Origin: Gordionus sp. m RMFG-2023
Lineage: Eukaryota > Nematomorpha > Gordioida > Chordodea > Parachordodidae
Direction of reading: 5' to 3'
Length of the DNA stretch: 64,000 nucleotides
NCBI RefSeq assembly: GCF_954871325.1
Contig: NC_088777.1
Location: forward strand, 26,017,366-26,081,365
Shown: positions 1-12,395 of the stretch, piece by piece
Numbering within the stretch: position 1 is the first letter of the stretch
How the letters are laid out: every line of letters starts with the position of its first letter
Made by a program: the position numbers and the translations under genes
Notes under the pieces: generated by a model
Database searches by the model: none
The model's input: only the letters and a program-made list of their open reading frames with translations
Told to the model about the DNA's origin: nothing

Positions 1-3000
1 CTTTGTTGAATAGCGAATGAGGGATTAAATTTGGGATTGAGAATTTTGATCAAATCTCTGGAAAATTCCCTTGTTGCTATGTAAACATGAAACCTGTGGC
101 CGCAATTTTTGACGCAACTGTCCAGTAACTTAAATGTAAAAAATTCATTACAATCAAGTTATATCTCTCCTTTAAACTTTATAATTATATATATGTCATA
201 TATATATATCGTATTGGAATATGGAATTCGTTGGGATTCATAGATATCTCTTCCTATGTTTTATTCGGACATTTTTAGACCTATGTTATTTTAAAAATTC
301 ATATTTGAACAATTTTTTGTTATTAAAAGGTCAAAAAAAAGTTAAATTATAGATGTTATACTAATAAAAAGTATATTAAAAATTAAAACCATTGGTATTT
401 TTAAAAAATACAAAATTAGATATGACTTCGAATCGGTAATCGGCCGATATCAATTTAATATAGGGAATATCGGATGGGATAGGCGTCCAAAAAGTGGTAT
501 CGGTGCATCCCTAATTCTTATAATATATAAAGACATATAAAACGGTTAAATCAAATTTCATCATATAATTTTGGCTTAATTCTACCTGAAAATATGACTA
601 ATTGTTTAAATTATCCATAAATATCATGACTTTGAAGCGATGTATTCCTGAAATTGAAGATAACGTGGAAACAGATAAAATAAAATAATATTCGAAAAAT
701 CAGGCCGGCAATTATCAAGTAAGCGTAAGATGACATTTCTTGTCACTTATGCGAAAATCAATGTGTAAGGAACATCAAGTAATTATTGTATCAATTGTAA
801 TTTTAAAAAAAAAATTATATTTTACTATTTTATGTAATTATCTTTTATGATTATCAAGTAAAACTTTAAACCCAATTATTCTCATAAAAATTAATCGAGT
901 TGTTAACGCTCCTCTTTAAAGGGAACTATTTCTCTCCCGCCATTTCAAAAGGAGCTAGCTTCCACTCCGGCTTTTGAGTTTTAGAGTACCGCTTAATATC
1001 CGCTCCTTTGATTTTAATTTTTAAAATATAAAGCAGACTTGCAGGCCCGGCCCAATATTTAAATTTTTTATACCCGCCCTGGGCCAAAAAAATTTTTTTT
1101 TATATACCCTGGCCAGGCCGAATATTTTAAAACCAAATATTTTAAATAGCTATTGTTATCTATAAAAATAAAAAATAAATAAAATTTATTTTAAAAAATC
1201 TATGCCAGGCCTGAAAATTCAAACCTGGGCCAGGCCAAAGATTTTTTTATAAAAAATACGGACCGTGCAAATGGTACCACTGCAGCTCTCTGATGTAAAG
1301 TGCGGTGCATAAAATAAATCATATTTTTTATTTAAAAATTTGGTTGTGAGTAAATGTTACTCTTTTTTATTATTTTTTAAATTAAATTAGTCTGAATTTT
1401 TCTGAAGTTTGCATATTTATCGAGAGTAATATAAATATTTTGAGAGTTCAAGAAATTTATAATGGAATTAATGAAAAATTAGAAGAATTATTATTATGCA
1501 TACAGAAGATATTTTTTTATATATTATTTAAGTAAATAATATGTTTAGGATATATTATAGGCAAAACAATTATGGAGATTTTTTACTTTTACTTTTCTTA
1601 GTTGACTTTTGATTTCCGACTTTTTTGAATATTTTTACTTTATTATTAAAAGCTTAAATTCAACCCAATTTACAAGCAATAATATATGAGATGTACATGC
1701 CTTGCTCGTGGCTGTTGAAAAATTAAAGATCCTAAAATTATTGAATTATAATCTTAGAATTTTCAATTTTATTAAAAGCTTCAATTCAATCCAGTTTACA
1801 AGCAATGATATATGAGACGTTCATGCCTTTCTCTTAGCTGTTGAAAAATTAGTCCTAGGATTACAGGCGTGTACTACCTCTGATAAATATATAATATATC
1901 TCTTCCTTCATTTCCTTTTATAATTAAAATAATCAACTCATTTTTATATATTTGACTTATTCGCCTTATAAATAATTAGTTACAAAACCTCTTCTAATAA
2001 TTTCACATTCAATTATAGTTTTTTTAGCGGATATCGACTCTAATGAAGATGATTAATCATTTTTAAACAACTATATCTTTATAGACGAGGAGAAATAAAA
2101 TAGATGAAATAAAATTTACACACATCCAAATTTTCAAAAATTTAATGAAACTTCGGCTAACGTAAAGGCTCTAAATAGAAATTAGTGTTAATTCATAAAC
2201 AAATTTACTCAACTGAGTTCATACATTTAAATAATTAATGTAAAGAAGAAACGTTCTGAGAATTTTAAATTTTCCCAGAAGGGAAAGAAATTCAAAATTT
2301 CCGGGAATATTTTTAATTAATTCCAAATATTTAATATGATTAGAAAAGTTTCAAAAATACATGGAATACTTACAAAAAGATTATCCATCATATATCATAT
2401 CACAATATATAAATTTTCTACAAGGCATTTTTATATCCGCTGATTTGATATCCTTACATAAAGAAAAGATTAACAGAATATTTTAAATTGAACTATATAG
2501 CAAAATTACATATTTGTTGTCAGAATATTCATATTGCGGTAAACATATTTGCTCCTCATTTCATGATTTTGTACTAACCAATGAGATATCAACTGGCACG
2601 ACTAAAGTCAATGCCCTAATTGCATAAATCAATCTTGATATTGTAGTTGTTTTAGCTACTAGCAGAATTTTGATCAAAGAGTACTTTTTGGGAATGGGAA
2701 TATGGAAAAGTGCATAGCATGTTCAACCTCTGATATGATGAAAAGGCGTCTGTATCAACCTATAGGTTTGATTGCTATAAAACTTTTATCGATTCTTCCA
2801 TAAAATGCTGTTTCAGTCAATGGTAATAGTCTATACAATAACCCCTGGATAATTTAATTTTCATAAAATGCAATCAATATTAATATTATAAAATTCCTTA
2901 CTAGATATAATCATTTATTTCAACTTCTAAGTAAATATATCATCTGATATCATTATAGAAGAGCATGGACTCAACTCCTCATCTCCGAAAAATGATGAAC

Positions 3001-5161
3001 GAAATATAAATATAAAATAAAAGTCATTTAGATCTTTTTTTAAAACCTTCATATTTTTTTAATTTAAAATTAAAACAATATTTAACATGAACGATAAATC
3101 ATTTTTTTTTTATAATTAAAAAAATATTCAACATCAACGAAATGAGAAATTTATAAAAGGGCCTAGCCATGCAATAAATTTATTAGGCCGGGTCAGGAAA
3201 ATGGTATATAAAATAAATGCGTCAGGCCTCGCAAGCCCTACTTTTTCGTAAAATTTTGGCAACCAGCCATTAAAATTCTTTTTATTTCCATGAATATTTT
3301 GAACTATTTGAAAAATATTAAGTTTATAAATAAAAATTTAGCGTTATTTTGATATGATACAATTACAAATATATAATAAAGATATCAAAACACAATTGAT
3401 TTATAAAACGGTCAATATAGAAATAGATAGTCATAGAGTAGATATAAGAGCCTTAATTGACATTGTGGAAAATTAGGTAGACATAAAAAATGTGCTAGCC
3501 TAAAAAATTAGATGGATGGAAACTTTAGTAAAAAAAATTTATCAGGAGTGGGTTGCTGGATAAATATAACAGGCTGGGTAACTAGTGCAAAAATCTCATG
3601 TTTTTTAATAAAGTTTTAAAAGTTTTTCAATTCATTTTTTTATCTTTTGGATGCAGGGTAACAAGAATTTTTTATAGGCTAAAAAATATATAAAATTTGT
3701 GATGTAATTTTAAACTAAATATTCGGGTAATTTTTGATTTGTTAAAAGATGAAAATATCCTTATTGGACTCTGAAATAGATGTTTGCAAACCTGCCTGCT
3801 CATACTATTTGCACATGAGAGTAGGTGGGTTAAAAACATTTATAAATTTTTTTTAACATTGAGAATATTTTTAAAACAATGGGTTACCAGGTGGGCTGGT
3901 GAATTTAAATTTATTACAGGCAAAATGAGAAGATCAAGCTTATATTATATTTATTAAATAATATTTATTTATTTCATAATCATCAAAGACCTGCAAAGGT
4001 CCCATTTGCACAGCCCAGGATGTTTTATTTTCAACCCAGTCCAAAATTTTTTTAAATAATACTTTTCAGCCCAACCTGGCTCTGGTTTTATAATTTCAGG
4101 CCAAGCCCAGATTACTTTTTAAAAAAAATTTCAGGCCTGGCCCAGATTTGTTTTTAAATATATTTTTTTTAATTTTATTGGTTATTTAAAATACATTTTA
4201 AAATATATGGCCCAATCTAGGTATTTTTTTTCTTAAAAAATTTTAAACATGGCCCAATTATTCTAAAAAAAATTTTAGGCCCAAGGTATTTTTACAAAAG
4301 TTAAAATATGGTCAGGCCCAATTAAAATAAATAAGCAAACCAACCAATCAAATCATTTTTGAATGTTGGGTGGGCAGGTGGGTTAATTTTTTTAAAACAA
4401 TGGGAAGGAAGAGAAGTAGATATTAAATTTTTTCAAAAAAATATGAATCTGTATATATTTGTTCTAAGCCTTGACTTTATAAATTGTATAAAATTTATAA
4501 CCTATAGATACATCATACCAAGTTGCTTTTATTTTAAAAGGGGGAATCCAAATAATGGGGTGATTTGACTTAGAATGACCTACCTAGGAAATTCTTGGAT
4601 ATGTGTATGAGATTATGGTTATATTAAAATTAAAATTTCCTAAACCAAAATATAAAAATTTAACATTGAGAGTATGTATGATGGAATTATTGTATTTTCC
4701 TGCTGATATGCATAATTTTCTGCGAATAGCCCTAGAAGCATCTTTAGGCCTATTAGATAAAAATATAATAAATTAATTGGAAGTATGTTTCACCCTTCAG
4801 GTGTTTCATTTATAATATCACATATTTCTAAATATTTAGACCAATTATCTTCAACAATTTCAGGACTAGTAGCTATATCTAAAATAAATATTTTATATGA
4901 AAATTTATTTTGTATAAAAAATATAATTATATTTGCATAGTAATGTTAATTTATGTATATTATGATGACCAATAATCTATTATTTACAAAACATATGATA
5001 GTATCATTATAAAATTTATATATCTTTTAACCTATTTTAATTCCCAAAGATGTAGTCAGAGGATTAATACCAAAGGTATTAAATAACCTATCTTTCGTGT
5101 TGTTTAAAAAATTCTCAACATTTTCTAATTTTTTTCTAGTATTATTAGGGTTAAAATCCAT
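1..5161 (-). CDS. TOM1: TOM1-like VHS-domain gene, 5' exons (partial)
   Basis: Host gene on the minus strand, running off the left edge. Exons read by eye: 5161-5032 (ATG at 5161), 4878-4794, 4749-4665 and 128-1. The introns are GT-AG, of 153, 44 and 4536 nt. Joined, they keep one frame of about 142 codons. After a divergent N-terminus of about 40 residues comes NPLTTSLGIKIDIAT, then EICDIINETPEGPKDA, then LLDSCVKNCGHRFHV. These are hallmark stretches of the VHS domain in TOM1/TOM1L proteins, which bind ubiquitinated cargo and clathrin on endosomes. The GAT domain would lie beyond the window. The family usually starts close to the NP motif, so the extra ~30 N-terminal residues are unusual. 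Intron 3 is filled with mobile-element debris. Only about 30 nt separate the ATG from a LINE 3' end, so the true promoter or a 5' leader exon is unclear. TOM1 and TOM1L2 cannot be told apart here. Splice sites are by inspection only. Confidence 0.85.
205..275. repeat. Fragment of the inverted-arm repeat family (54.5 kb)
   Basis: The stretch CGTATTGGAATATGGAATTC and the following ATGTTTTATTCGG resemble the outer arm at 54516-54585 (CGTATTGGGATATGGAAT and CGTTTTATTCGG). It is a decayed end of the same repeat family. Confidence 0.4.
425..514. mobile_element. hAT terminal fragment (TAGGGATGCACCGATA end)
   Basis: The complement of 499-514 reads TAGGGATGCACCGATA, a typical hAT terminus. Inside it are subterminal repeats around CGGCCGATATC and ATATCGGAT. 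No partner end is visible, so this is one end only. Confidence 0.55.
1034..1292. mobile_element. hAT MITE, GGCC family
   Basis: A 259-bp element from CAGACTTGCAGGCCCGGCC to GCAGCTCTCTG. The flanks ATATAAAG (1026-1033) and ATGTAAAG (1293-1300) match at 7 of 8 bases, a hAT-type duplication. Subterminal GGCC/CCTGGGCC motifs recur at both ends. The right end matches the CAGAGACCTGC terminus of the transposase-bearing hAT at 18046. It has no coding capacity. Confidence 0.75.
1644..1860. repeat. 127-bp direct duplication
   Basis: Two diverged copies start at 1644 and 1771. They share ATTAAAAGCTT, TTTACAAGCAA, ATATATGAGA and GCTGTTGAAAAATTA in the same order, at an offset of about 127 bp. Confidence 0.7.
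3140..3960. repeat. Decayed GGCC/GGGTTG-rich MITE debris
   Basis: Scattered short GC-richer blocks (AGGCCGGGTCAGG near 3184, CAGGCTGGGTAAC near 3570, GGTGGGCTGG near 3890) sit in A/T runs. They resemble subterminal blocks of the GGCC hAT MITE family, but no paired ends or target duplication can be fixed. Confidence 0.3.
3984..4325. mobile_element. Degenerate hAT MITE, GGCC family
   Basis: It starts CAAAGACCTGCAAAGGTCCC, close to the CAGAGACCTGC family end, followed by ATTTGCACAGCCCAGG as in other copies. Subterminal CAGGCC/GGCCCA motifs repeat to about 4325. The right end and target duplication are not clear. Confidence 0.5.
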
Positions 5162-5180
5162 CCTTGAATTTACAATATTT

Positions 5181-5262
5181 CTTATCCTATATAGCACGTT
5201 GGTCTAAGACCTGCTCAAATGGAGCACACGTTATACACGAACACAGGCTGTCCTCCCGGTTA
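5181..5262 (-). mobile_element. LINE (or LINE-tailed SINE) 3' end, part 1
   Basis: GCACGTTGGTCTAAGACCTG at 5194 matches the 3' terminus of the LINE whose tail lies at 41132 (GCACGTTGGTCATAGACCTG). A short CTTATC tail remnant lies on the gene-proximal side. The match continues in fragments to the hAT insertion at 5271 and resumes at 11659. It points the same way as the TOM1-like gene and lies just upstream of its ATG. Confidence 0.65.
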
Positions 5263-6135
5263 TTTCTGATCAGGGGCGGACTGGCCATAAGACCAGGTGG
5301 GCATTTTGTTGACGAGGCCGCTAGAAAATGTTGATTTATGAGGCCAAATTATCAAAAAAGAGGCCGATCAGGGGCGTCGCCAGCCTATACAATCTCAGGG
5401 GGCTCAAATAAAAAAAAAATTATGGGGGCGTCTGAACAATTATTCTGAATTTCATATTTTGTCATTTATTATATTATGCATACAAAATAAAGGGGCATAT
5501 ATATAATTAAAACAATAGAAGACATTTCTAAAAAGAATATTTTTTAATATAAAATCTATTTATTACAATATAAAGCATTTTCGATTGCTGATATAAAAAA
5601 AATTGCGTCTGAAGAATTACAAGTGACAAAAAAGATTAAAATTCATACATATACTTCAATTGATAATGGTTTTTAAAATCACATAATGCAATAATATAAT
5701 TAGCAACTAACATTGATTAAAGGTTATCAAACTAATATAACTCTTTGTTAGAATTTTAGACAATGTATAGAATAAACTATAAGGAAAATTTTATAGGCCT
5801 ATACCAAATCAACAATTTTTGAAGAAGAGAGCATAAAGGACTAATCCAAATCATAAATATATATGGTAGTTAGAGCTTCCTTTTAGATGACATGATGGAA
5901 GCAAGATAAGAAATCGAGAAAATTACCGTGAGATATTAAATTTCTTAAAGATTATCTTCCATTTTAAATAATATATAAACGACTACACAGTTGGCCATTA
6001 TTGATTATCTAAAATATGCAATCATATGCTCTCAGTCGTTGTTGTAATAATCTTAAAATACATAGCAACACAATTAATAGAATTTATTATGTTGGATAAA
6101 TTGAAATAAAAACACTGAAAATATTTGGAAGAAAT

Positions 6136-6394
6136 TTTTAATTTAGTGGAAGGCAACGGGAGAACTCTTTGTTGATTTTCAAATTTAATTTTATTATATC
6201 TATCTATATACAAAATTCTTGTCATTATATACATTTTTTATAATATCGTATTTACATATAAACAAAATACATATGTCCTTTACAATTCCATTTTACTTTT
6301 TCTTATCACCGACCTTTTAAACTAAAAAATACAATATTCAATTTTAGACCTTTTAAACAAAAATTATAATATTCAATTTTAATTATATTTAACA
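6136..6394 (-). repeat. 3' LTR of the 6136-8821 element
   Basis: A 259-bp direct repeat of 8563-8821. The minus-strand sequence starts TGTTAAATATAATT. A purine-rich tract lies immediately inside it. Confidence 0.88.
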
Positions 6395-8562
6395 TTTCCT
6401 CTTCTTTTTTAAATTTCTTCCTTCGAAAGCTAGAGTGTTCTTTCCTATCATCGAGAGTATATAGTTTAGATCGTTTATTAGACCATCTGATTATCGTTAG
6501 TTGAATTGATTATCGAACATTATGAAACATCGTTGGTTGAACATCATTGTTGAAACGTCGTTGGTTGAACATTGCTTGTTGATTTGCTGTTTGTATTGAT
6601 CATCCCATTTCTCTTTCAAAATTTTATATAAATATTTTATTACAAAATTTTATTTATTTATAACAATTATTTTCTATGTCGTAGGTCATATTTCCTGTTT
6701 TGAACTTGTATTTTTGTTTGACTTTGAAATTTTTTTTTTTGAATTTTGACTTTGAATTTTCAAATTTTGTTGCACTTGAACTTGAACTTGTTCATTTCTT
6801 CCCCCTCATTTTTTTCTCCTTTGTAGTATTTTCATTTGATATTTTGTTGTTGTTTAGCCTCAGTCATATCTTTTCATTAATTTTAGATTGTTATCCTTAT
6901 CATCTAATCATTCTTTTGAACATCATCTTCACACTAGCTTGTTCATCTCGTTATTCATTATCATTTTTATCAATGTTTGTAAATATATATTATGATCAAT
7001 ATATTTCAAATAAAATAATTTTGGAATAATTGAAATGATAATGGAATAAATACTTTACCAGAATCAATCATAAGAATAAGAATCATGGAATATAGAATAA
7101 TATAATATTTGGAATTGTTTCATTTTATATTATAATTTTTTATTTAATTATTTTTATTTTTAAATTTTACTCCTTTATTTTTCAATTTAAACACTTTTTT
7201 TATATCATAATTTCTCTTTAACTTGTTCTTTATAACAAAATTTCTCTTTCTCCTTCCATTTTCAACATACGATCTCCATATCGTACTCCTAATCTCTCTT
7301 TCAACATCACGATATTTAATCACCTTTGTTTTAATTTTCTTTTCCAAAGTTTTTTAAATTTTTTATTAATTATAAAATTTTTTATTTTATTTTCTTCAAT
7401 TTTTATTTCATTATTGTTTTTAATAACTATTATTTCTTCAATTGTTATCAAATGATTTATTTCTTCTAATTTATAAGAATTTATTTCTTTTTTAACATTT
7501 AATTTACACAATTCAATTTTAATCAAGTTTTTATTATTATGATATTTATAATTTTCATGCTTTTTATGTAATATGCACCTTCATAATTTTTATTATCTAC
7601 TTCTCTATTTTCCTCGATTATATTTACAATTTTATTAAGTATGTTCCCAAAAACTTTTATCCATGTCCTTCCCAGAATTGCAATATTGTCATTTTGGACT
7701 ACATACGCATCTAAATTTTGAGTTTTGTCTTCATATCTCACTTTTATTTTAACGATTCCTAGCACCTCTATTCTCTCCCATCATAGCCAGTCAGTTTCGT
7801 ATCCGATTTATTCAAGACTTTGATTCCTATCTTTCTAGTAATATTAATCGGCAATATAGAAAATCGTGACCCGGTATTTATCTGCATCTCTACCGGTATA
7901 TCGTTAAGGTATATCGTAACTTTGTAATCATCATTTTCCTTGTCATCATCATCCATTCTATTTACGTCAAATCTGTTCTTGTATTACTGATTATTGTTTT
8001 GATTATTATTGTATCTAGGTATGTATCTCGATTCGTTCTGATGTCTATAATATCTATAATTATTTTCATTATATTTGTAATTATCATTATTATTATATCT
8101 ATAGTTATCGTAGTTTTAATTATTTTTATTGTTAAATCTTGTAAAATTATTATACGGTCCTGGCCCATTATACCCCCTATCATTATCATAAACTCTAGGA
8201 TTATAATTGTTTCTATATCTTGGTTCATAATTATTTGTATGTCTCGAATCTTCATAATTATCGTATCTCGGTTTCCACTGATATCTATGTACGTGCGACT
8301 TCATCCCTTTATCGTGCTCATCGTATTTCATCATCCTGAAATTTTTTACTAAATAATCTTCTAATTAATCTATTAATTTCGTTTTATAATATTGTCTTAT
8401 TTTAAATATTTCAACATTAAAATTTTATTATATTTTTATTCAATTTTATATTTTAATCATCTCTTACGTTTTTTTTAGAATAATATTAAAATCATTTTCC
8501 ATAATCCTCTTTCGTCTAGCTTCACCATGTTTCAGTATAATTTGTAGCGTCTTCTGCCACCA

Positions 8563-8821
8563 TTTTAATTTAGTGAAAGGCAACGGGAGAACTCTTTGTT
8601 GATTTTCAAATTTAATTTTATTATATCTATCTATATACAAAATTCTTGTCATTATATACATTTTTTATAATATCGTATTTACATATAAACAAAATACATA
8701 TGTCCTTTACAATTTCATTTTACTTTTTCTTATCACCGACCTTTTAAACTAAAAAATACAATATTCAATTTTAGACCTTTTAAACAAAAATTATAATATT
8801 CAATTTTAATTATATTTAACA
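8563..8821 (-). repeat. 5' LTR of the 6136-8821 element
   Basis: A 259-bp direct repeat of 6136-6394. The primer-binding-like sequence lies immediately internal to it. Confidence 0.88.
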
Positions 8822-10179
8822 GAAATAATTATGCAAATATATTGAAGCCTGGAGTTATTTACACAGCAATGCGATATTAGAAATGTTAATTTTCTAACTA
8901 TAAAATAAGGGTCAGAATGATATGATGAAACAATTAAGATTTTATATATTGTCGCACCACCTTAGTATATTATATCTTAAAATAATAGTAGTTTCTAATA
9001 ATATCAAAAATATACTTAAAAATTTAACTCAAAACTGTTTTTCGAAAAGAAAAACATAGCTTTCTTAAAAACACGTAAAAAAAGAGAAGAAAAGATATCA
9101 AATTTATTACATCTATTGCAGGATGAATAATAAAATGTTTAATTTTTAAATATATTTATAGCTAAATAGATGGCATTAAATACTTGAATGCAAATTGTTA
9201 CCATATTTATTATTAAAACCATTTATTAGTAAAATTTATTATAGTATTAACTGTAATATAATTTATAATTGTCAAATACGTCTATAAAAGTGGCATTTTA
9301 TTTAATATTTTATAACCAACTGTATATAATAGAGTATTAAACTATATCTCTATTTATTTACTTTTTATAAAGAAATCTCTTACACTAATTTGGACCTTGA
9401 AAATATTTTTAGGAATAGATATGATAATTAAATTTAAAAATAAATATACAGTTGATTAGTCATTTTGAACTCGTCTAATTACAATATTAAATTTGTTAAT
9501 TCAAATAATATATTATTATATATATTTAATTAGGATTATATAATAATTTAAATAATAAAAGTCAATTAAACTTCAAGTTAAAGCTAAATTAGTATTTAGT
9601 GAGTTATTGATATTATATTTTTTTACAAGCTGACATAGTGAAAATTAATTTATATGTATTAATCTAATCTAATAAATAAAATAGTATTCATTTAATAAAA
9701 ATTTAAATAGTCTTATTAATTTCGAAATAATAAAATTAAATCTATATATTACTTAATGGAATTATAAAAGAAATCATTCAGTGGGCTATCAAAAAAAAGT
9801 ATTTTTAGTTCAAGTGGATATTAAGGAGCCATTAAAAAAAAATTTGCTTCAGGGGACTATTCAAACTTTTCAGGGGGCTCGAGCCCCTGCATGCCCCCCC
9901 CCTAGCGACGCCACTGAGGCCGATAAGAAAAAAAATTAATATGTACACATTATTTTCTCTTATCATTTATTTATTTTTAATGATATCTCTATGATTTGAA
10001 CATCACATTCCTTGTGAATTGTCATATATTTTAATGCATAAAATATCAATATAGTCGCTTGACGTTATACATCATTACTACGTTTATTTCTTTTTTTAAA
10101 TGAATGAAAACGCTTCATTTTGATTAGAGTAGCTAAGCTTTAATTAATTCATATTAAATTTTTATACATTGCTTTATTG

Positions 10180-11015
10180 CAGAAATAACAACATTTCTTG
10201 TTCTTAATTCATTGAAATCAAATAAAATCGAGGTCGGTGAATAAGATAAAAGGAAGGATGCTTGGATGAAACAGAACAATATTTGGCCAAAATAAGTTGA
10301 GAAGGCTGCAAAAAATAGGTTAGATAGGGTGGTGGGGCACGTGAAAAAGCCCTTAGATGGATATATGGTAAATAGAACATGCTCCCAATAACGATAAATG
10401 CAAATTTATATTGGAATTGAGGCAAAAACTTGTTAATCTATGTAGATTTAAGACTCTATGTACAGCTATTATATATTTGGAAATTTTTGAAATACTAAAA
10501 ATTAGATACTTTGTCAGCATGGAAAATGATAGAAGATGCTAATTCTTCTATATCCTCGATTATTACATCGATTCAAAAAAGAGCAATAAAATGGCTTCTA
10601 AGTTAAATGAAACACTTCATATTTAAAGCTCCCAGAGAGTATCAGGGTACAGAATGCTTTGCCAAAAAATTGAATAGGACCGAGCGAAGATAATATATAG
10701 TGACAAATGTCAAGATGAACGTCCTCAAGAATCTATTGACCTTTACAATATGATAATAACTCAGAGTGTGATAATAAATGTAACAAGTGTTTAATATGCG
10801 TGTATGAAATTCTTACAAGATACAATATGCATACAAGTGACATTAATTTATTTTGCATATGAATACATACTAACTTTGTCATTTACGCAGGTTAATTGCC
10901 AGAGAACATTTAGTAAATTAAAAATTATAAAAATAAGCTGAGAGCTAATATTGACCAAGAAAAATTAGAAGCGTTTTTAATGATGTCATTTGAACGAGAA
11001 CTATTAGCGTAGATT
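10180..11015 (+). pseudogene. Decayed Zaphod-like hAT transposase
   Basis: A plus-strand remnant. The C-terminal dimerisation region is clear at 10890-11015: CQRTFSKLKIIK, then, one frame away, NKLRANIDQEKLEAFLMMSF ending at a stop near 11015. This matches the 'ERSFSKLKLIKN-LR-sms-erL' pattern of Zaphod/ZMYM-like hAT transposases. Upstream sequence to about 10180 is less AT-rich than its surroundings and probably holds the rest, but stops and frameshifts prevent assignment of the RNase-H-like core. It lies inside the 5271-11658 element, so it is its own transposase. Confidence 0.65.
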
Positions 11016-11658
11016 GAACTAAAAGATATTCTTGTATATTTGCGCAAAGGTTCAAAGTTACTGAGAGATTTATTAATGTAAAAATTATATATTTTCTTTA
11101 CTCTTTTATTTGAATCTTATTAATATCTATTTACAATATGATCGGTGCCTGATTTAATAAGTGCAGCAATTTTATTCTCTGTAATATTGTATAACTGAAA
11201 TAATTTTATTCTCTGTAATATTGTATGCAATAATTTTATATGTATAACTAATTGATTTGGTATATTGAATATCTGTTTTTTTATATTTAACATGTGATGT
11301 ATAATTTGATTTTATAGTGAAATATCGTATCTAATATAAAATATATATGTGCTATGAATATTATTTTAAAAAGTATTGAATATTATTTTAGATGTCCATT
11401 TTTTTTAAATAAAATATATGGTTATCGTGTAATAATATTCTTTTTTTTATTAAAAAATGTAAATCGTTTGAACTTATTTTCAAAAATAAGAAGTAATAAA
11501 AATCATGTAAATCGAAGAAGCCATTTAAGGAACCCGGTCGAAGACCGGGCAAAAGCGGGCCGAAGGCCGCAAAATAAGGGTATGGGGGCGAGCCCCTATA
11601 TAAATGAGGCCGCTATGAAAAATGCCCACGAGGCCGTAGCGTCGCTAGTCCGCCCCTG

Positions 11659-11710
11659 TTTCCGAAGATGCCAACAAATCTTGTTAACTGATATATTAAA
11701 TAAGTAAGAG
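11659..11710 (-). mobile_element. LINE 3' end, part 2
   Basis: GAAGATGCCAACAAATCTTGT continues the LINE 3' match broken at 5262. The LINE has GGATACCGACAAACCTTGT at 41705. The hAT at 5271-11658 therefore landed inside this fragment. Confidence 0.55.
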
Positions 11711-12395
11711 TATAACTAAAACTGGCCATTTTGTTTTAATTTTAAAAGGGAGAAATTAACTATAATTAGGAAGAAGTGGAATGGGTCCGATCAAACATGC
11801 AGGCAGCGGAGAATGGCGGCCAGATGCGTCACAAGGGGGGGGGGAAGCGCAGGAGTTCGAGCCCCCTCAAAAATTTGAATAGCCCCCTGCAGTAAAAAAT
11901 ATATTTTTTTAATATCTCCTTAATATCCCCTTGAACTAAAAATAAATTTTTTTGATTGCCACTTGTTCTTTTATAATTCTATTAAGTAATATATAGATTT
12001 AATTTTATTATTTAAAAATTAATAAAACTATATAAATTTTTATTAAATGAATACTATTTTATTTAATAGATTAGATTAATACATATAAATTATATTTTCA
12101 CTATGTCAGCTTGCAATCAATATCACTCACTAAATATTAATTTAGCATTAACAGTTGAAGCTTATTTGACTTTTATTATTTAAATTATTATATAACCCTA
12201 ATTAAATTAATATAATCATTTATTAAGTGAAAATTAACATATTTAATATTGTAATTAGCCAAGTTCAAAATCACTCCTCAACAATATTATTCATTTTTAA
12301 ATTTAATTATCATGCCACTTCCTAAAAATATTATAAAGGTCCAAATAAGTATAAGACATTTCTTTATAAAAAGTAAGTAGACATATAGTTTATAG

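Larger units (their letters stand above)
129..4664 (-). other. TE-bloated intron 3 of the TOM1-like gene
   Basis: Non-coding stretch between VHS exons 3 and 4. It is bounded by a GT donor next to 4665 and an AG acceptor next to 128. It holds hAT end fragments, GGCC-type hAT MITE remnants (separate entries) and a 127-bp direct duplication. The other introns of this gene are 44 and 153 nt, so nearly all of this length looks acquired. No further convincing exon was found inside. Confidence 0.7.
6136..8821 (-). mobile_element. LTR retrotransposon fossil (Gypsy-type), young
   Basis: The LTRs are 6136-6394 and 8563-8821, 259 bp each, differing at only about two positions by eye, so the insertion is recent. 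The duplication GAAAT flanks it (6131-6135, 8822-8826). It reads on the minus strand: a primer-binding-like TGGTGGCAGAAG follows the 5' LTR near 8562, and a purine-rich tract precedes the 3' LTR near 6400. The internal 2.17 kb holds a gag-like part and a retropepsin-like part at about 7530-7960. No reverse transcriptase or integrase region was recognised, and the element is short for the family. It appears broken or non-autonomous. Confidence 0.88.
5369..9916 (+). mobile_element. hAT-type non-autonomous element X, copy 1
   Basis: The ends are CAGGGGCGTCGCCAGCC (5369) and, in complement, CAGTGGCGTCGCTAGGGG (9916). The duplication AGGCCGAT is perfect (5361-5368 and 9917-9924), so this inserted into the Zaphod-like hAT. 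Without the nested LTR element it is about 1.86 kb, very AT-rich and without a recognisable gene. GGGGGCTC blocks lie just inside each end. Three more copies lie at 11.8-22.6 kb. Confidence 0.88.
5271..11658 (+). mobile_element. Zaphod-like hAT transposon carrying nested elements
   Basis: The ends are CAGGGGCGGACTGGCC (5271) and, in complement, CAGGGGCGGACTAGCG (11658), a terminus typical of hAT/Zaphod-like elements. The flanks TTTCTGAT (5263-5270) and TTTCCGAA (11659-11666) match at 6 of 8. GAGGCCGC and a GTGGGCATTTT block recur near both ends. A decayed transposase lies at about 10180-11015. Element X1 is inserted near its left end. The hAT itself splits a LINE 3' end. Confidence 0.8.

Noticed and set aside
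2640-2860. Possible small minus-strand exons (AFYGRIDKSFIAIKPI at 2844-2760, GT-AG bounded)
   Set aside because: No family recognised, the neighbouring intron would be 30 nt, and it lies in the TOM1-like intron. Evidence too thin to call.
5194-5262. tRNA-derived SINE (GTTGGTCTAAGACC as an A box)
   Set aside because: No B box or tRNA fold follows, and the LINE 3' end explains the match better.
7999-8352. A 117-codon hydrophobic plus-strand frame rich in Ile
   Set aside because: It is the antisense of Asn/Tyr/Asp-rich sequence within the LTR element.
10204-10425. 73-codon minus-strand frame
   Set aside because: Antisense to the decayed Zaphod-like transposase region.
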